A DNA stretch of 64,000 nucleotides from Pseudomonas alcaligenes (GTDB taxonomy: Bacteria > Pseudomonadota > Gammaproteobacteria > Pseudomonadales > Pseudomonadaceae), in the NCBI RefSeq assembly GCF_014490745.1, contig NZ_LZEU01000001.1, positions 1,008,501 to 1,072,500 of the forward strand, given 5' to 3'. The notes below the pieces were generated by a model. It was not told where the DNA came from, did not search any database, and worked only from the letters and a program-made list of their open reading frames with translations. Every line of letters starts with the position of its first letter. Within the stretch, counting starts at the first letter, position 1. Shown one piece after another: positions 1-13,005 of this stretch. Both the position numbers and the translations under genes were made by a program.

Positions 1-1330
1 TGGCGAACAGTCCGCCCGGATTGCTAGTCAGGCTGTAGGTGACGCCATTGGTAGTAGCGTCACCATCACTGGCGAAGGCGGTGATACCGACCGCAGTGCC
101 CACCGAGACATTCTCGTTGACCGAGTTGGCGGTGCCGTTGCTATCGATCGGCGTGCTGACATCGAACTCGTCGACATCATTGATGGCGATGCTCAGGGTC
201 TGGTCATCGAAGGCGCTGCCATCGGAGACGCGCACCACCACTTCATAGGTGCTGTCGCCGTTGCTGTCGTTCGGGCTTTCCCGGTTGGGGGCGCTGATGA
301 AGGTCAGGGCGCCGGTATTGGCGTCTATGGCGAAGCGCCCGGAGTCGGCGCCGCCCACTATGGAGTAGGTCAGCAGCGCACCGGAGTCCGGGTCGCTGGC
401 CGTCACCGTGGTGACTGCGGTGTTGTTTTCGTTGATGGCCAGGGCTGCCGTGCTGCCACCACCGTTGGAGGTGATGGTGGGGCCGTTGTTCTGCACGCCA
501 AGGAAGTCGGTGTTGCTCAGATCCTTGAGCCCGTCGAGCCGAATCACCAGGTCGGCCTTGCCATCGCCTGTGGTGTCGGCCTTGACGTAGGTGGCGTTCT
601 GGCTGGCGTTCTGCTCGTACCAGACGCCGTTGACCGTGGCGCTGGTGCCGCCCCATTTCAGATCGGCAGCGCCCAGTAGCGGGCGCAGGTCGAGCTTGTC
701 GTTGTCCGGGTTGCTGTCGCGCACGCCAGAGAAGTCGCGGATGGTGTCCATTTCGCTAGCGTTGGACTCGGCCGCGCTCTGGTAGACGAAGGTGTCGTTA
801 CCGCTGCCGCCGCTCAGCACGTCGGCGCCGTTGCCGCCCTGGATGGTGTCGTTGCCACCCTCGCCGTAGATGGTGTCGTTGCCGTTACCGGCATAGATGG
901 TGTCGTTGCCGCCGCTCGCCCCGCCATCGCCGTTGTCGCCGTAGATGGTTTCCGAGCCGTTGCCGCCGTAGATGATGTCGTCGCCGACCAGCGCCCGGGT
1001 CTGCTGCCGGTAGTCGTCCCAGCCGTCACCGTAGATGACGTCGTTGCCGTTCTCGCTGTTGATCAGCGAGGTGCCGATGATGTCGTTGCCGGAGCCGCCA
1101 TAGATCAGATCCTGGCCGTTGCCGCCGGATATCTGGTCGTTGCCGGTACCACCGTAGAGCGTGTCGTCGCCATTGCCACCCTGCAGGTTGTCATTGCCGC
1201 TGCCGCCATCGACGATGTCATTGCCGTTGCCGGCATCGACGCTGTCGTCTCCTGCTCCCGCAATCAGCGTGTCGTTCTTGTTGGTGCCATTGAGGCTGTC
1301 GTTGCCACTGGTTCCGGTCAGGTCGGCCAT
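1..1330 (-). CDS. RTX/cadherin-like secreted protein, N-terminal part (cut by window edge)
   Basis: The first 443 residues of a large, probably type I-secreted, Ca2+-binding surface or extracellular protein. ATG at 1330 follows a GAAGGA ribosome site. Residues about 8-185 are RTX nonapeptide repeats (GGxGxDxxx), which bind calcium and fold into a beta roll outside the cell. Residues about 186-280 resemble a serralysin/type I C-terminal region (DTIRDFS, then DKLDLRPLL). From about 283 a cadherin-like repeat begins (DPDSG, IDANTG, FDDQTLSIAINDVDE), with a second from about 391 running off the window. No Sec signal peptide is seen, as expected for type I export. In most RTX adhesins the RTX block and secretion signal are at the C-terminus; here they come first, so the real export signal is probably beyond the window. 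Function (adhesin, enzyme or matrix protein) cannot be told from this part. Confidence 0.85.
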   Translation of the reverse strand, partial: MADLTGTSGNDSLNGTNKNDTLIAGAGDDSVDAGNGNDIVDGGSGNDNLQGGNGDDTLYGGTGNDQISGGNGQDLIYGGSGNDIIGTSLINSENGNDVIYGDGWDDYRQQTRALVGDDIIYGGNGSETIYGDNGDGGASGGNDTIYAGNGNDTIYGEGGNDTIQGGNGADVLSGGSGNDTFVYQSAAESNASEMDTIRDFSGVRDSNPDNDKLDLRPLLGAADLKWGGTSATVNGVWYEQNASQNATYVKADTTGDGKADLVIRLDGLKDLSNTDFLGVQNNGPTITSNGGGSTAALAINENNTAVTTVTASDPDSGALLTYSIVGGADSGRFAIDANTGALTFISAPNRESPNDSNGDSTYEVVVRVSDGSAFDDQTLSIAINDVDEFDVSTPIDSNGTANSVNENVSVGTAVGITAFASDGDATTNGVTYSLTSNPGGLFA

Positions 1331-1861
1331 AGCGGGATTCCTTCAGAGAAATGCAAGGTGAAGGTGGCTCTGCGGCTGTGCCAAGGGCTGGCGCCGAGCT
1401 TGCAGAACGCAGGGTGGTGGGTGGTCGGAAGTGGCCAGGCGCCGTTCTGGGCGGGCGCGGGCTGGCCATACGCGGCGAGCGGAGGGTTCGAAATGGACTG
1501 CTATCCCGTACATCTGCGGGACTCCTGAAATCGATGGTGCCGCCGCAACTGCCCCGCGCAGGAGCAGTTGTGTGATGTCAATGTGATATTGGTTTAGGCG
1601 CGAGGGGGGAGGCTGTAAATAGGGGGAAACTGGAAGAGTGGTTGAATGGCCATTATTTAGACGAATGGATTGAAAGTGGTCATTTTATTGACTGCTGCTT
1701 TTCGATCACTCATGGCCAAACCGGTATTCGCGCTTCTGCCGGCGCCAGGAGCTTGGCGTGCGCAGGGCAGGAGCAGGCCGGCGATTGCCTACTCGGCGAG
1801 GCTCAATTGGTGCACGGTGCTGGCCACCCGGTCGGCTATGTCCGGCAGCATGGCCGCCGGC
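1331..1861. other. 530-base gap upstream of the RTX gene, no convincing gene
   Basis: This gap holds the upstream region of the minus-strand RTX gene and the 3' flank of the diguanylate cyclase gene. The stretch 1575-1720 is clearly more AT-rich than its surroundings and is the likely promoter region; I could not assign a -35/-10 pair with confidence. On the minus strand a 20-codon ORF (1789-1851) starts just after the cyclase stop but has no ribosome site. Plus-strand ORFs here have no protein-like composition. Confidence 0.5.
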
Positions 1862-2992
1862 TCAGTCGCAGTCGGCCAGCACCAGGCGGTCGCGGCCCTG
1901 GGCCTTGGCCCGGTACAGCGCGTCGTCGACCCGCTTGAAGAAGGCTTCGGGGCTGGCGTCGCGGCTGGCGTCGAAGCAGCCCAGACCGAGGCTGGTGGTC
2001 AGCGGATGGTGCTGGCCGTCGATCTCCAGGCCATGCTCGGCCAGGTCGAGGCGGAACTGTTCGGCCAGTTCCTGGGCCTGCGCCAGCGGCGTGTCGGCCA
2101 TCAGCACGCCGAACTCCTCGCCACCCAGGCGCAGCAGGGCATCGCTGTCGCGGCGGAAGATCCGTCGCATGCGCTGGGCGAAGGCATTCAGGCAGGCGTC
2201 GCCCAGTGCATGGCCGTGCTCGTCGTTGATGCGCTTGAAAAAGTCGATATCCAGCAGCACCAGCGACAGCGGGCTGCCCTGGCGCTGGGCACGGGCGATC
2301 AGCGCTGGAAACAGGTTGTTGAACTGCAGGCGGTTGCCCAGCTGGGTCAGGCTGTCGGTACGGCTGAGCTGGTCGAAGCGCTCGCGCTGCTCGAGCAACT
2401 GCTGCTCCAGGGCCAGGGTGGCGCGGTATTCGCGGTGGCTGCGGTTAAGCGCCAGCAACAGATAGCTGAGGTAGAAGGCCAGGGTCACCAGCAGGGCATG
2501 CTGACTGTCGCCAAGCTGACTCAGGGCCAGCAGTCCCGGCAGATAAAGCAGCAGAATGGCGGCGATGCAGCGGCCTTTGCGCATCGAGAAGTTGAACGCC
2601 ATGGCGGTGCTGAAGGCCACCGTGCTGAGGGTGGCGATCAGGCGGGATGGGGCGAACTCCGGGCGATACAGGGCCCAGGCATGGGCCAGGCCCCAGCCCA
2701 GCGAGGTGATGAAGATCAGTCCCCAGTGGCGGTCAATCCAGCTCTGCAGGCAGGCGTTGGTTTGCTGGATCGGCGGACGGTGCAGCCAGCGCAGGGCCAG
2801 CATCAGGGCAAAGAAGGCGGAGGCCAGTGAACCGAGGATCGGCATCGCTGCCGGGGTAGTGCTGAAGCCCCAGGTCAGCAACCAGGCCAGCAGGTAGTAG
2901 ATGCCGCCGAGACGGGTGCGTACGCGGGTGTCCTGCGCCTCGCGCCAAAGGGCGAAGGTAGTGGCTTGGCGGGGGAGCTCGGAATCGGTCAT
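1862..2992 (-). CDS. Membrane-anchored diguanylate cyclase (GGDEF)
   Basis: Makes c-di-GMP from two GTP at the inner membrane. The N-terminal half (about 25-205) is a hydrophobic block of several membrane helices with no recognised sensor fold. The GGDEF domain occupies about 210-376: FDQLSRTDSLTQLGNR at its start, LDIDFFKRIND for Mg2+ binding, and the active-site GGEEF at residues 290-294. The product-inhibition I-site RxxD is present as RDSD nine residues upstream, so feedback inhibition is expected. 376 residues is normal for this type. The gene stands alone between the RTX gene and the YdcZ-like transporter, both on the same strand. The signal sensed is unknown. Confidence 0.93.
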   Translation of the reverse strand: MTDSELPRQATTFALWREAQDTRVRTRLGGIYYLLAWLLTWGFSTTPAAMPILGSLASAFFALMLALRWLHRPPIQQTNACLQSWIDRHWGLIFITSLGWGLAHAWALYRPEFAPSRLIATLSTVAFSTAMAFNFSMRKGRCIAAILLLYLPGLLALSQLGDSQHALLVTLAFYLSYLLLALNRSHREYRATLALEQQLLEQRERFDQLSRTDSLTQLGNRLQFNNLFPALIARAQRQGSPLSLVLLDIDFFKRINDEHGHALGDACLNAFAQRMRRIFRRDSDALLRLGGEEFGVLMADTPLAQAQELAEQFRLDLAEHGLEIDGQHHPLTTSLGLGCFDASRDASPEAFFKRVDDALYRAKAQGRDRLVLADCD

Positions 2993-3111
2993 GTGCTGTG
3001 ATCACAAATACGGCCAGACCAAGCATAGTCCCTGGCGAAGCCGCTTTGCTACCAGAATGCCAGTAGGCCTGGCACCGCCGGTCAGCCGATCACCTAGGGC
3101 AGATCCCGCCC

Positions 3112-3555
3112 TCAGCCGCGGCGGATCAGCCACACCCCGCCGATGATCAGCAGCAGGCCGGCGGCCTTGCCAAGGGTGAGCGGTGCTTCGCGAAAGCCCA
3201 CCCAGCCGTTGTGGTCGAGCAACAGGGCCATGCCCAGCTGGCCGGCCAGTACCAGCACCATGAACAGCAGGGCGCCAATGCGCGGTCCGGCGAAGGCGGC
3301 GGTGGCGATGAAGAATGCGCCGAGCAGGCCGCCACTCCAGTGCCACCAGCTGAGGCCCTTGAGTGCCGCGAGGCTGGGCACGTCACGCTGGTAGGCAACG
3401 ATGGCGATCAGGGCGACGGTGCCGACCAGAAAGGAGGTCAGCGCGGCCGCCATCACGCTGGACAGGTGCCTGGCCAGTTGACCGTTGATACCGGCCTGCA
3501 GCGGCATGACGGCGCCGGCCAGCAGCGGCAGGGCAAGGAGCCACCAGTTGGGCAT
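3112..3555 (-). CDS. YdcZ/DUF606-family DMT transporter
   Basis: A 147-residue inner-membrane protein with four to five hydrophobic helices, matching the short DMT-superfamily YdcZ (DUF606) type. The N-terminus carries the family pattern of a membrane helix followed by QAGINGQLAR; a WHWSGGLLGAFF segment and a GPRIGA loop follow. Such short members are thought to work as dimers; the substrate is unknown. ATG at 3555, with a CATAAT -10-like hexamer about 35 bases upstream. The gene ends at IRRG and lies in the same direction as the diguanylate cyclase downstream, 120 bases away, so the two are probably not one operon. Confidence 0.85.
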   Translation of the reverse strand: MPNWWLLALPLLAGAVMPLQAGINGQLARHLSSVMAAALTSFLVGTVALIAIVAYQRDVPSLAALKGLSWWHWSGGLLGAFFIATAAFAGPRIGALLFMVLVLAGQLGMALLLDHNGWVGFREAPLTLGKAAGLLLIIGGVWLIRRG

Positions 3556-3609
3556 GCTCGTCTCCGGATGAAAAATGGGCGCGTATTATGCGCCTTCTTG
3601 CCTGTGCGG

Positions 3610-4104
3610 TCAGCTTTGCTCGAGCGACTTGACCAGGTGCAGCAGGGCCACGCGCTGATCCGCGCCGCGCTGGCGCTCGACCACTTCGCGTACCTGGTAG
3701 CCGAGGCGGGTGTACAGCAACAGACCGGCACTGTTGCCATTGAAGCAGGAGGCGCGCAGCTCGCGGGCCAGAAACTCGCGAGCGGCGAGGTGCTCCATCA
3801 CCCCGATCAGGTACTGCGCCACGCCCTGGCCACGGGCCCAGGGGGCGATCATCAGGTTGCCCAGGGCGCAGAACTCGCCGGCCTGGCTCTGGTAGAAGTT
3901 GGCGAAGCCGGCGGGGCGGCCGTCGAGCAGCACCAGGGTATTGCCCTGGCGCTCGGCCCAGGCAGCGCCCAGCTGCGCCCGGCACAGCGGCCAGTGGGCA
4001 CGGGGGAAGGCGTAGAACAGTTCGTCGGCGGAGCGCACGAAGCCGACCACGCTGTCGAGGTCGCTTTCCAGGGCCGCACGGTGGCTGAGGTACTGGTCGC
4101 TCAT
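3610..4104 (-). CDS. GNAT family N-acetyltransferase
   Basis: A 164-residue cytoplasmic acetyl-CoA-dependent acetyltransferase. The acetyl-CoA binding motif A is visible as APWARGQGVAQYLIGVME (around residues 88-105), preceded by the strand GNLMI, and the C-terminal motif has NGNSAGLLLYTRLGYQ, the usual N-x-AxxLYxxxGF pattern. The start at 4104 was chosen because its ATG overlaps the stop of the upstream DUF4136 gene as ATGA, which suggests translational coupling; a longer in-frame reading would run through that gene. The acceptor substrate is unknown. Confidence 0.88.
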   Translation of the reverse strand: MSDQYLSHRAALESDLDSVVGFVRSADELFYAFPRAHWPLCRAQLGAAWAERQGNTLVLLDGRPAGFANFYQSQAGEFCALGNLMIAPWARGQGVAQYLIGVMEHLAAREFLARELRASCFNGNSAGLLLYTRLGYQVREVVERQRGADQRVALLHLVKSLEQS

Positions 4105-4661
4105 TGCGGCGGATACTGGCTGAGCACCCGGGTCAGGGTCTGGCGGATCGCCGCTTCGCGTTCGCTGGGCGTTTGCGGCGGCGAGCGCAGGCTCTGCTCG
4201 GCGCTGCCGCGCCACACCAGCTTGCCGTCGCGGGCGTCGAACAGGTCGACCTGCAGGGTCGCGACCTGATAGTCGACGGTACGGGTTTCGGTGAGGGCCG
4301 GGCCGCCCCAGTAACCATTCCAGCCGCCCCAGTAGCCGCCACCGTAGCTGGTGCTGACCTGATCCTGGCGCTGGTCGACCACCAACCAGGCCTGCACCTT
4401 GAGGTCGCCGGTGCTGCCGGCCGGAGCCTGGCGCAGGCCGCGCTGATCCAGTTGCTCGCTGAGTACCTGGCGGATGCGCTGCTCGGTGAGGTCGCTGTGC
4501 AGGCGCGGGTCGTCCGGGCGGTATTGCAGGGCCGGCTCCTGCCAGCTCCAGCTGCGATAGGCGGCGAAGTCGCGGCTGGCATCGTAGTCGCGCTCGACCT
4601 GCGGGCCCTGGCAGGCAGCCAGGCCGAGCAGCAGGGGGAGCCATAACAGGCGGGCGAACAT
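4101..4661 (-). CDS. DUF4136 lipoprotein (first of a pair)
   Basis: 186 residues. The signal peptide MFARLLWLPLLLGLAAC ends in a lipobox (LAAC, Cys17), so the mature protein is lipid-anchored in the periplasm or outer membrane. The mature part fits DUF4136: an N-terminal YDASRDFAAYRSWSW segment, a central glycine/tyrosine/tryptophan loop (GGGYWGGWNGYWGG), and a C-terminal DLFDARDGKLVWRGSAEQ strand typical of the fold. The gene overlaps the GNAT gene by four bases. A second DUF4136 lipoprotein lies 263 bases upstream with the same layout, so the pair is probably an old duplication. Role unknown. Confidence 0.88.
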   Translation of the reverse strand: MFARLLWLPLLLGLAACQGPQVERDYDASRDFAAYRSWSWQEPALQYRPDDPRLHSDLTEQRIRQVLSEQLDQRGLRQAPAGSTGDLKVQAWLVVDQRQDQVSTSYGGGYWGGWNGYWGGPALTETRTVDYQVATLQVDLFDARDGKLVWRGSAEQSLRSPPQTPSEREAAIRQTLTRVLSQYPPQ

Positions 4662-4772
4662 GAGCGGATCTCCTGGGTGATGCTTCTATCCAACTCCATT
4701 GCCGCCTGCTCGGCAAGTGCCGGGCCAGGGCCTGCCGCGCTTTTGTCGCGGTGGCGCACGAGTGGCAGCGGG

Positions 4773-4897
4773 ACGTCCGTTATTCCTGCGCAGGCGGGAA
4801 TCCAGCAGCGGCAGCTTCGGGGCTATTTGTACTGCCCCGACCTTGCGTCAGCCCGGGCCACCGTGGCATCTGGGCCCCGCCTGCGCGGGAGCGACAT
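4773..4897. repeat. Inverted pair of REP-like palindromes
   Basis: Two imperfect copies of a 25-30 base element lie head to head between the two DUF4136 genes: one near 4775-4805 (core CCTGCGCAGGCGGGAATCC) and its reverse complement near 4869-4897 (core CCCCGCCTGCGCGGGAGCG). Each can form a hairpin, and together they form the two-ended arrangement of a REPIN. Related cores occur in many pseudomonad and xanthomonad intergenic regions. Confidence 0.7.
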
Positions 4898-4924
4898 TGG
4901 TGGCGGGCACAGCGTGGCACAGGC

Positions 4925-5524
4925 TTAGCGCGGCGGATAGGCGTCGAGGGCCTTGGCGACGGCCTGGCGCAGAGCCGTGCTGCGCTCGGACTGGCTGCCA
5001 GAGCTGCTCTGGGTCTCGGCGCTGCCGCTCCATACCGGCAGGCCGCTGTGGCCGTCGAACAGCTCGATATGCACCACCGCCACTTCCACTTCGTAGGTGC
5101 GCACCAGTGGCACGCTGCCGTACATGCCGTAGTGGTCGCCGTAGGGGCCGTTGCCGTAGTAGCTGCCGACGTCGTCGCGGGTCTGGTACTGGCGGCGCTC
5201 CAGGTGCACTTCGGCACTGACCTGCAGGTCGGCGCTGGCCCCCTGGGCCGGACGCAGGCCGCGCTGGTCGAGGCCGTTGCCGACGGTTTCCGCCAGCAGG
5301 GCGCCATCGGCCCAGGCGCTGCCGGCGGGCAGCTGGCCGTCACGCCAGACCCAGTTGCGGTAGCGCGAGTAGTCGAGCGGGGCGCTTGGGTAGGCGCTGC
5401 GATCGAAGTGCTCGGCGGCGCCGGGCGGGGCCGGCGGCAGCGGGCGACTGTCGGCCTGGTAGGGATTGCTGGTCTGGCAGGCGGCCAGCACGGGCAGCAG
5501 AAGCAGGCACAGCAGTGGTTTCAT
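4925..5524 (-). CDS. DUF4136 lipoprotein (second of a pair)
   Basis: 199 residues from the ATG at 5524. I chose this start over an in-frame one 45 bases upstream because it begins a clean lipoprotein signal ([16 protein letters not shown], lipobox Cys16). The mature protein has a proline-rich linker, then the DUF4136 pattern: [12 protein letters not shown], a [12 protein letters not shown] segment, and [17 protein letters not shown] near the C-terminus. It matches the neighbouring lipoprotein in domain layout and in the closing AYPPR/QYPPQ. A periplasmic-facing envelope protein of unknown function. Confidence 0.88.
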   Translation of the reverse strand: MKPLLCLLLLPVLAACQTSNPYQADSRPLPPAPPGAAEHFDRSAYPSAPLDYSRYRNWVWRDGQLPAGSAWADGALLAETVGNGLDQRGLRPAQGASADLQVSAEVHLERRQYQTRDDVGSYYGNGPYGDHYGMYGSVPLVRTYEVEVAVVHIELFDGHSGLPVWSGSAETQSSSGSQSERSTALRQAVAKALDAYPPR

Positions 5525-5553
5525 GGTGCGACTCCGAACTATCCGCATCAGGT

Positions 5554-5575
5554 GTAGGGCGGGTGTCACCCGCGT
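5554..5575. repeat. Single arm of a dispersed GTAGGGCGGGTG palindrome
   Basis: GTAGGGCGGGTGTCACCCGC just upstream of the second DUF4136 gene. It matches the left arm of the larger palindromes at 36218-36268 and 43829-43880, with one internal base change; the right arm is missing here. Confidence 0.6.
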
Positions 5576-5584
5576 GCAAGCAGT

Positions 5585-6334
5585 CTAGAGCGGCCGGCAG
5601 ACCCAGTGCAGGTAGCGCCCGAGACCGGCGAAAGTCGGGTGGCGGCGGTGCGCCAGCTCCATTTCCAGCAGGTCGGCGAGCTCGGCCTTGGCCTGGAACT
5701 CGCCGGGCATGTAGTCGTGGAACACCCGTACGCCGCTCTGGCTTTCGACCGTCCAGTGCCCGGCGAGTTGCGCCGCCAGCTCGCGCGGGTCGAGCGGGCG
5801 CTGCGGGGTCAGGCTCTGCCCTTCGCCGGCGAAGCGCGCCTTGCGCAGCTTGCGGAAGTGGCCCTTGAGCAGGTTGCGGTAGATCAGCGCGTCCTTGTTG
5901 TAGAAGGCCAGCGACAGCCAGCCGCCGGGGGCGCAGAGCTGGTGCAGCACCGGCAGGATGGCATGCGGCTCGGCCAGCCATTCGAGCACCGCGTGGCACA
6001 GCACCAGGTCGTAGGGCTGGTTGAGCTGGCCGAGCAGTTCCTGCCAGGGGGCCTGGATAAAGGTTGCCTGCGCGCCGGCTTCGGCGAAGCGCTGGCGGGC
6101 GCCTTCGAGCATCGGCTCGGCTGGCTCGGCGAGGGTCACGTCGTGGCCGCGCTGGGCCAGCCACAGGCTCATGTGGCCGAGGCCGGCGCCGATATCCAGC
6201 ACCCGCAGCGGGCGTTCCGGCAGGGCTTCCTTGAGGTCGGCCTGGAGCACGGCCAGGCGGATCGCGCCCTTGGCGCCGCCGTAGATCTTCTCGGCGAAAC
6301 GCGTAGCCAGCTCATCGAAATGGCGATCGGTCAT
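5585..6334 (-). CDS. cmoM: tRNA 5-carboxymethoxyuridine methyltransferase CmoM
   Basis: A class I SAM-dependent methyltransferase, 249 residues. CmoM converts 5-carboxymethoxyuridine to its methyl ester at the wobble base of certain tRNAs. The SAM site is visible: LRVLDIGAGLGHMSLWLA (motif I, about residues 43-60), acidic LAEPAEPML after strand 2, and DLVLCHAVLEWL (motif IV). The N-terminal RHFDELATRFAEKIYGGAKGAIRL and the C-terminal GVRVFHDYMPGEFQ region match the CmoM/SmtA family rather than general methyltransferases. ATG at 6334 overlaps the stop of the MazG-like gene by four bases (ATGA), so the two are co-translated. Confidence 0.87.
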   Translation of the reverse strand: MTDRHFDELATRFAEKIYGGAKGAIRLAVLQADLKEALPERPLRVLDIGAGLGHMSLWLAQRGHDVTLAEPAEPMLEGARQRFAEAGAQATFIQAPWQELLGQLNQPYDLVLCHAVLEWLAEPHAILPVLHQLCAPGGWLSLAFYNKDALIYRNLLKGHFRKLRKARFAGEGQSLTPQRPLDPRELAAQLAGHWTVESQSGVRVFHDYMPGEFQAKAELADLLEMELAHRRHPTFAGLGRYLHWVCRPL

Positions 6335-6636
6335 GGCTGGAAGCGCCTCTCGTTGTCGGCCAGCTTGGCGCGTACCGCCTGCTCCAGGTCGATGCCCAGC
6401 TCGCTGCACAGCAACAGCAGGTACAGCACGATATCGCCGACTTCCTGGCCAGCATGCTCCAGCTGCGCCGGGGCAAGCTGGCGCGACTGCTCTTCGGACA
6501 GCCACTGGAAGATTTCCACCAGCTCGGCCATTTCCACGCTGGCGGCCATGGCCAGGTTCTTCGGGCTGTGGAAGGGGCGCCAGTCGTTGTTGTCACGAAT
6601 GGCGTGCAGGCGTTGGGTGAGTTCGGCGAGGTTCAT
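6331..6636 (-). CDS. MazG-like nucleotide pyrophosphohydrolase
   Basis: A 101-residue all-alpha protein of the MazG/dCTPase type that hydrolyses nucleoside triphosphates to monophosphates. The metal-binding pattern is clear: EMAELVEIFQW in the first helix pair and EVGDIVLYLLLLC in the second (ExxE followed by ExxD). The short length means a single MazG domain acting as a multimer, not the two-domain MazG. It overlaps cmoM by four bases and is transcribed with it. Substrate preference is unknown; a house-cleaning role is likely. Confidence 0.87.
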   Translation of the reverse strand: MNLAELTQRLHAIRDNNDWRPFHSPKNLAMAASVEMAELVEIFQWLSEEQSRQLAPAQLEHAGQEVGDIVLYLLLLCSELGIDLEQAVRAKLADNERRFQP

Positions 6637-6729
6637 GCTACGGCTCCGTTCAGGCCGCATAGCTTCGGCCCGAAGGCCTGGTGCCGCAAGCCCTGAACGC
6701 TGTGGCGAGGAATGACGCACCGTGCATCT

Positions 6730-6795
6730 GTAGGAGCGAGCCCTGCTCGCGAAGCTTTGCGCTGCCGGTGTTCGCGGGCAGAGCTCGCTCCTACG
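6730..6795. repeat. Pseudomonas-type REP pair (REPIN)
   Basis: GTAGGAGCGAGCCCTGCTCG at 6730-6749 faces its inverted copy (GGGCAGAGCTCGCTCCTACG) ending at 6795. The arms can fold into one long hairpin. This is the common pseudomonad REP sequence, mobilised by RAYT transposases. The right arm runs into the 3' end of ada and includes its stop codon. Confidence 0.85.
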
Positions 6796-7825
6796 ATGTG
6801 GGTTCCGCCTCGCTCTCGAGCAGCGCCTGCTTGCGCGCCACGCCCCAGCGGTAGCCGGTGAGGGCGCCGCTGGCGCCGATCACGCGATGGCAGGGCACCA
6901 GCAGGCCCAGCGGATTGCTGGCGCAGGCGCGGGCCACGGCGCGGGCGTGGCTGCCGAGCTGTGCGGCCAGCTCGCCATAGCGGCGCGTCTGCCCCGGCGG
7001 GATGGCGCGCAGGGCCTGCCACACCTGTTGCTGGAAGGCAGTGCCGCGCATGTCCAGCGGCAGGTGGGCGGCCCGCGCCGGCTCGGCGATCTGCGTCAGC
7101 ACCTCGCTCAGCCAGTCCTGCAGGCCGGCCTGGTCGTGCTGCAGCTCGGCGGCGGCGAAGCGCTCCCGCAGTTCCGCCAGCAGGCTCGTGGCGTCGTCGC
7201 CGAACAACAGGGCGCAGGCGCCACGCGGACTGGCGGCGAGCAGCAGGAAGCCGAGCGGGAAGGGCGCGATGGCATAGCGCAGGGTTTCGCCGGCACCGCG
7301 CTGGCGGCGCTGTGCCGGGCTCAGGGCGGCCGGCTGCTCGTACAGGGCGCGGGTGCCGGAGTAGCCGGCGTCCAGCGCCGCCTGCAGCACCGAGTCGGCC
7401 TGCCCGAGGCCGGCGTCCAGGCGCTCGCGGCGGCGGACGGCGACCCAGGCGCGTGGGGTCAGGCCGGTGCGTACCTTGAAGGCGCGCGCCAGGTGCGAGG
7501 CGGACAGGCCGATGCGCGCGGCCAGCTGCTCGAGGGTCAGGTTCTGTTCACTGTCTTCCAGCAGCCGGCAGGCGGCGATCACCAGGGCATCGAGCTGCTC
7601 GGCCGGGCTCTGCCCCTGTGGCGAGCAGCGCTTGCACGGGCGGAAACCGGCGGCCGCGGCGCTGGCCGCATCGCCATGGAAGCTGACGTTGGCGCGCTTC
7701 GGCCGCCGCGCCGGGCAGCTCGGCCGGCAGAAGATGCCGGTGCTGTGCACGGCGAAGACAAAGTGGCCGTCCTGCGTGGCGTCACGCGTGCAGACGGCTT
7801 GCCAGCAGCGGTCGAGGTCAAGCAT
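6791..7825 (-). CDS. ada: Ada: methylated-DNA repair protein and transcription activator
   Basis: 344 residues. The N-terminal zinc domain has Cys33, Cys37, Cys64 and Cys67, equivalent to Cys38/42/69/72 of E. coli Ada; Cys33 would accept methyl groups from phosphotriesters and switch the protein to an activator. Residues about 90-175 are an AraC helix-turn-helix (LEQLAARIGLSASHLARAFK). The C-terminal O6-methylguanine methyltransferase domain has the acceptor site PCHRVIG with Cys312 and a preceding RYGELAAQLG helix. Length and order match full-length Ada. The last codons and the TAG stop lie inside a REP element. No alkB gene is adjacent. Confidence 0.95.
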   Translation of the reverse strand: MLDLDRCWQAVCTRDATQDGHFVFAVHSTGIFCRPSCPARRPKRANVSFHGDAASAAAAGFRPCKRCSPQGQSPAEQLDALVIAACRLLEDSEQNLTLEQLAARIGLSASHLARAFKVRTGLTPRAWVAVRRRERLDAGLGQADSVLQAALDAGYSGTRALYEQPAALSPAQRRQRGAGETLRYAIAPFPLGFLLLAASPRGACALLFGDDATSLLAELRERFAAAELQHDQAGLQDWLSEVLTQIAEPARAAHLPLDMRGTAFQQQVWQALRAIPPGQTRRYGELAAQLGSHARAVARACASNPLGLLVPCHRVIGASGALTGYRWGVARKQALLESEAEPTS

Positions 7826-7943
7826 GGCAGTCTCCGGATGGGCTATGGGGCGATTGTCGATCGCCGCGGCAGGCCTGCCAATGCGTATCTGACTTTCAAA
7901 GCCTGACTAAGCTGAAGCGCATCCGCCTGCCAGGAGGTCTCCC

Positions 7944-11444
<3,501 letters not shown>

Positions 11445-11456
11445 CGGGGGTAGGCA

Positions 11457-12641
<1,185 letters not shown>

Positions 12642-12657
12642 GCAACGTGCCTGGCGC

Positions 12658-12951
12658 TCAGGCGCCAGGTTGCCAGTCCAGCGTCAGCGCTTCCTGCCAG
12701 GCGACGCGCTCGAAGTGGCTGGCCACCACACCCTGCAATCTTTCCAGGTCTTCGCGGGCGGCGCTTTCCACACGCAGGGTCAGGCCCTGGGCGTCGGCCT
12801 GCAGCAGGGCAACGCCGGCGGAGAACTCGATGCGGCCCTGCTGCTCGTCGAAGCTTACCGGCAGCTTGTGGGCGAAGTGTTTGCACAGGCGGCTGATGTA
12901 GCGCGCCGGGGTGTCGGTATTGACGTGGGCTGACGTGGTGAAGGTGGTCAT
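12658..12951 (-). CDS. DUF2218 domain protein
   Basis: A 97-residue cytoplasmic protein matching DUF2218: an N-terminal segment ARYISRLCKHFAHKLPVSFDE, a middle strand IEFSAGVALLQADAQGLTLRVES, and a C-terminal ASHFERVAWQE. Members are short proteins found beside redox and iron-related genes in proteobacteria; no activity is established. It converges with the response regulator gene (16 bases between stops) and lies on the same strand as the NAD(P)-binding oxidoreductase 54 bases upstream, with which it may be co-transcribed. Confidence 0.85.
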   Translation of the reverse strand: MTTFTTSAHVNTDTPARYISRLCKHFAHKLPVSFDEQQGRIEFSAGVALLQADAQGLTLRVESAAREDLERLQGVVASHFERVAWQEALTLDWQPGA

Positions 12952-13005
12952 GGAGGCTCCAGAAGTGGGGCGCCGCTGCCCGCCATGGGCACGCGGCGCT
13001 GGGGT

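Noticed and set aside
780..1330. Regularly spaced repeats that could suggest a CRISPR array
   Set aside because: They are in-frame nine-residue RTX codons, not identical repeats with unique spacers.
1642..2830. Plus-strand frames across the gap and the diguanylate cyclase
   Set aside because: Low-information composition and antisense to a clear GGDEF gene.
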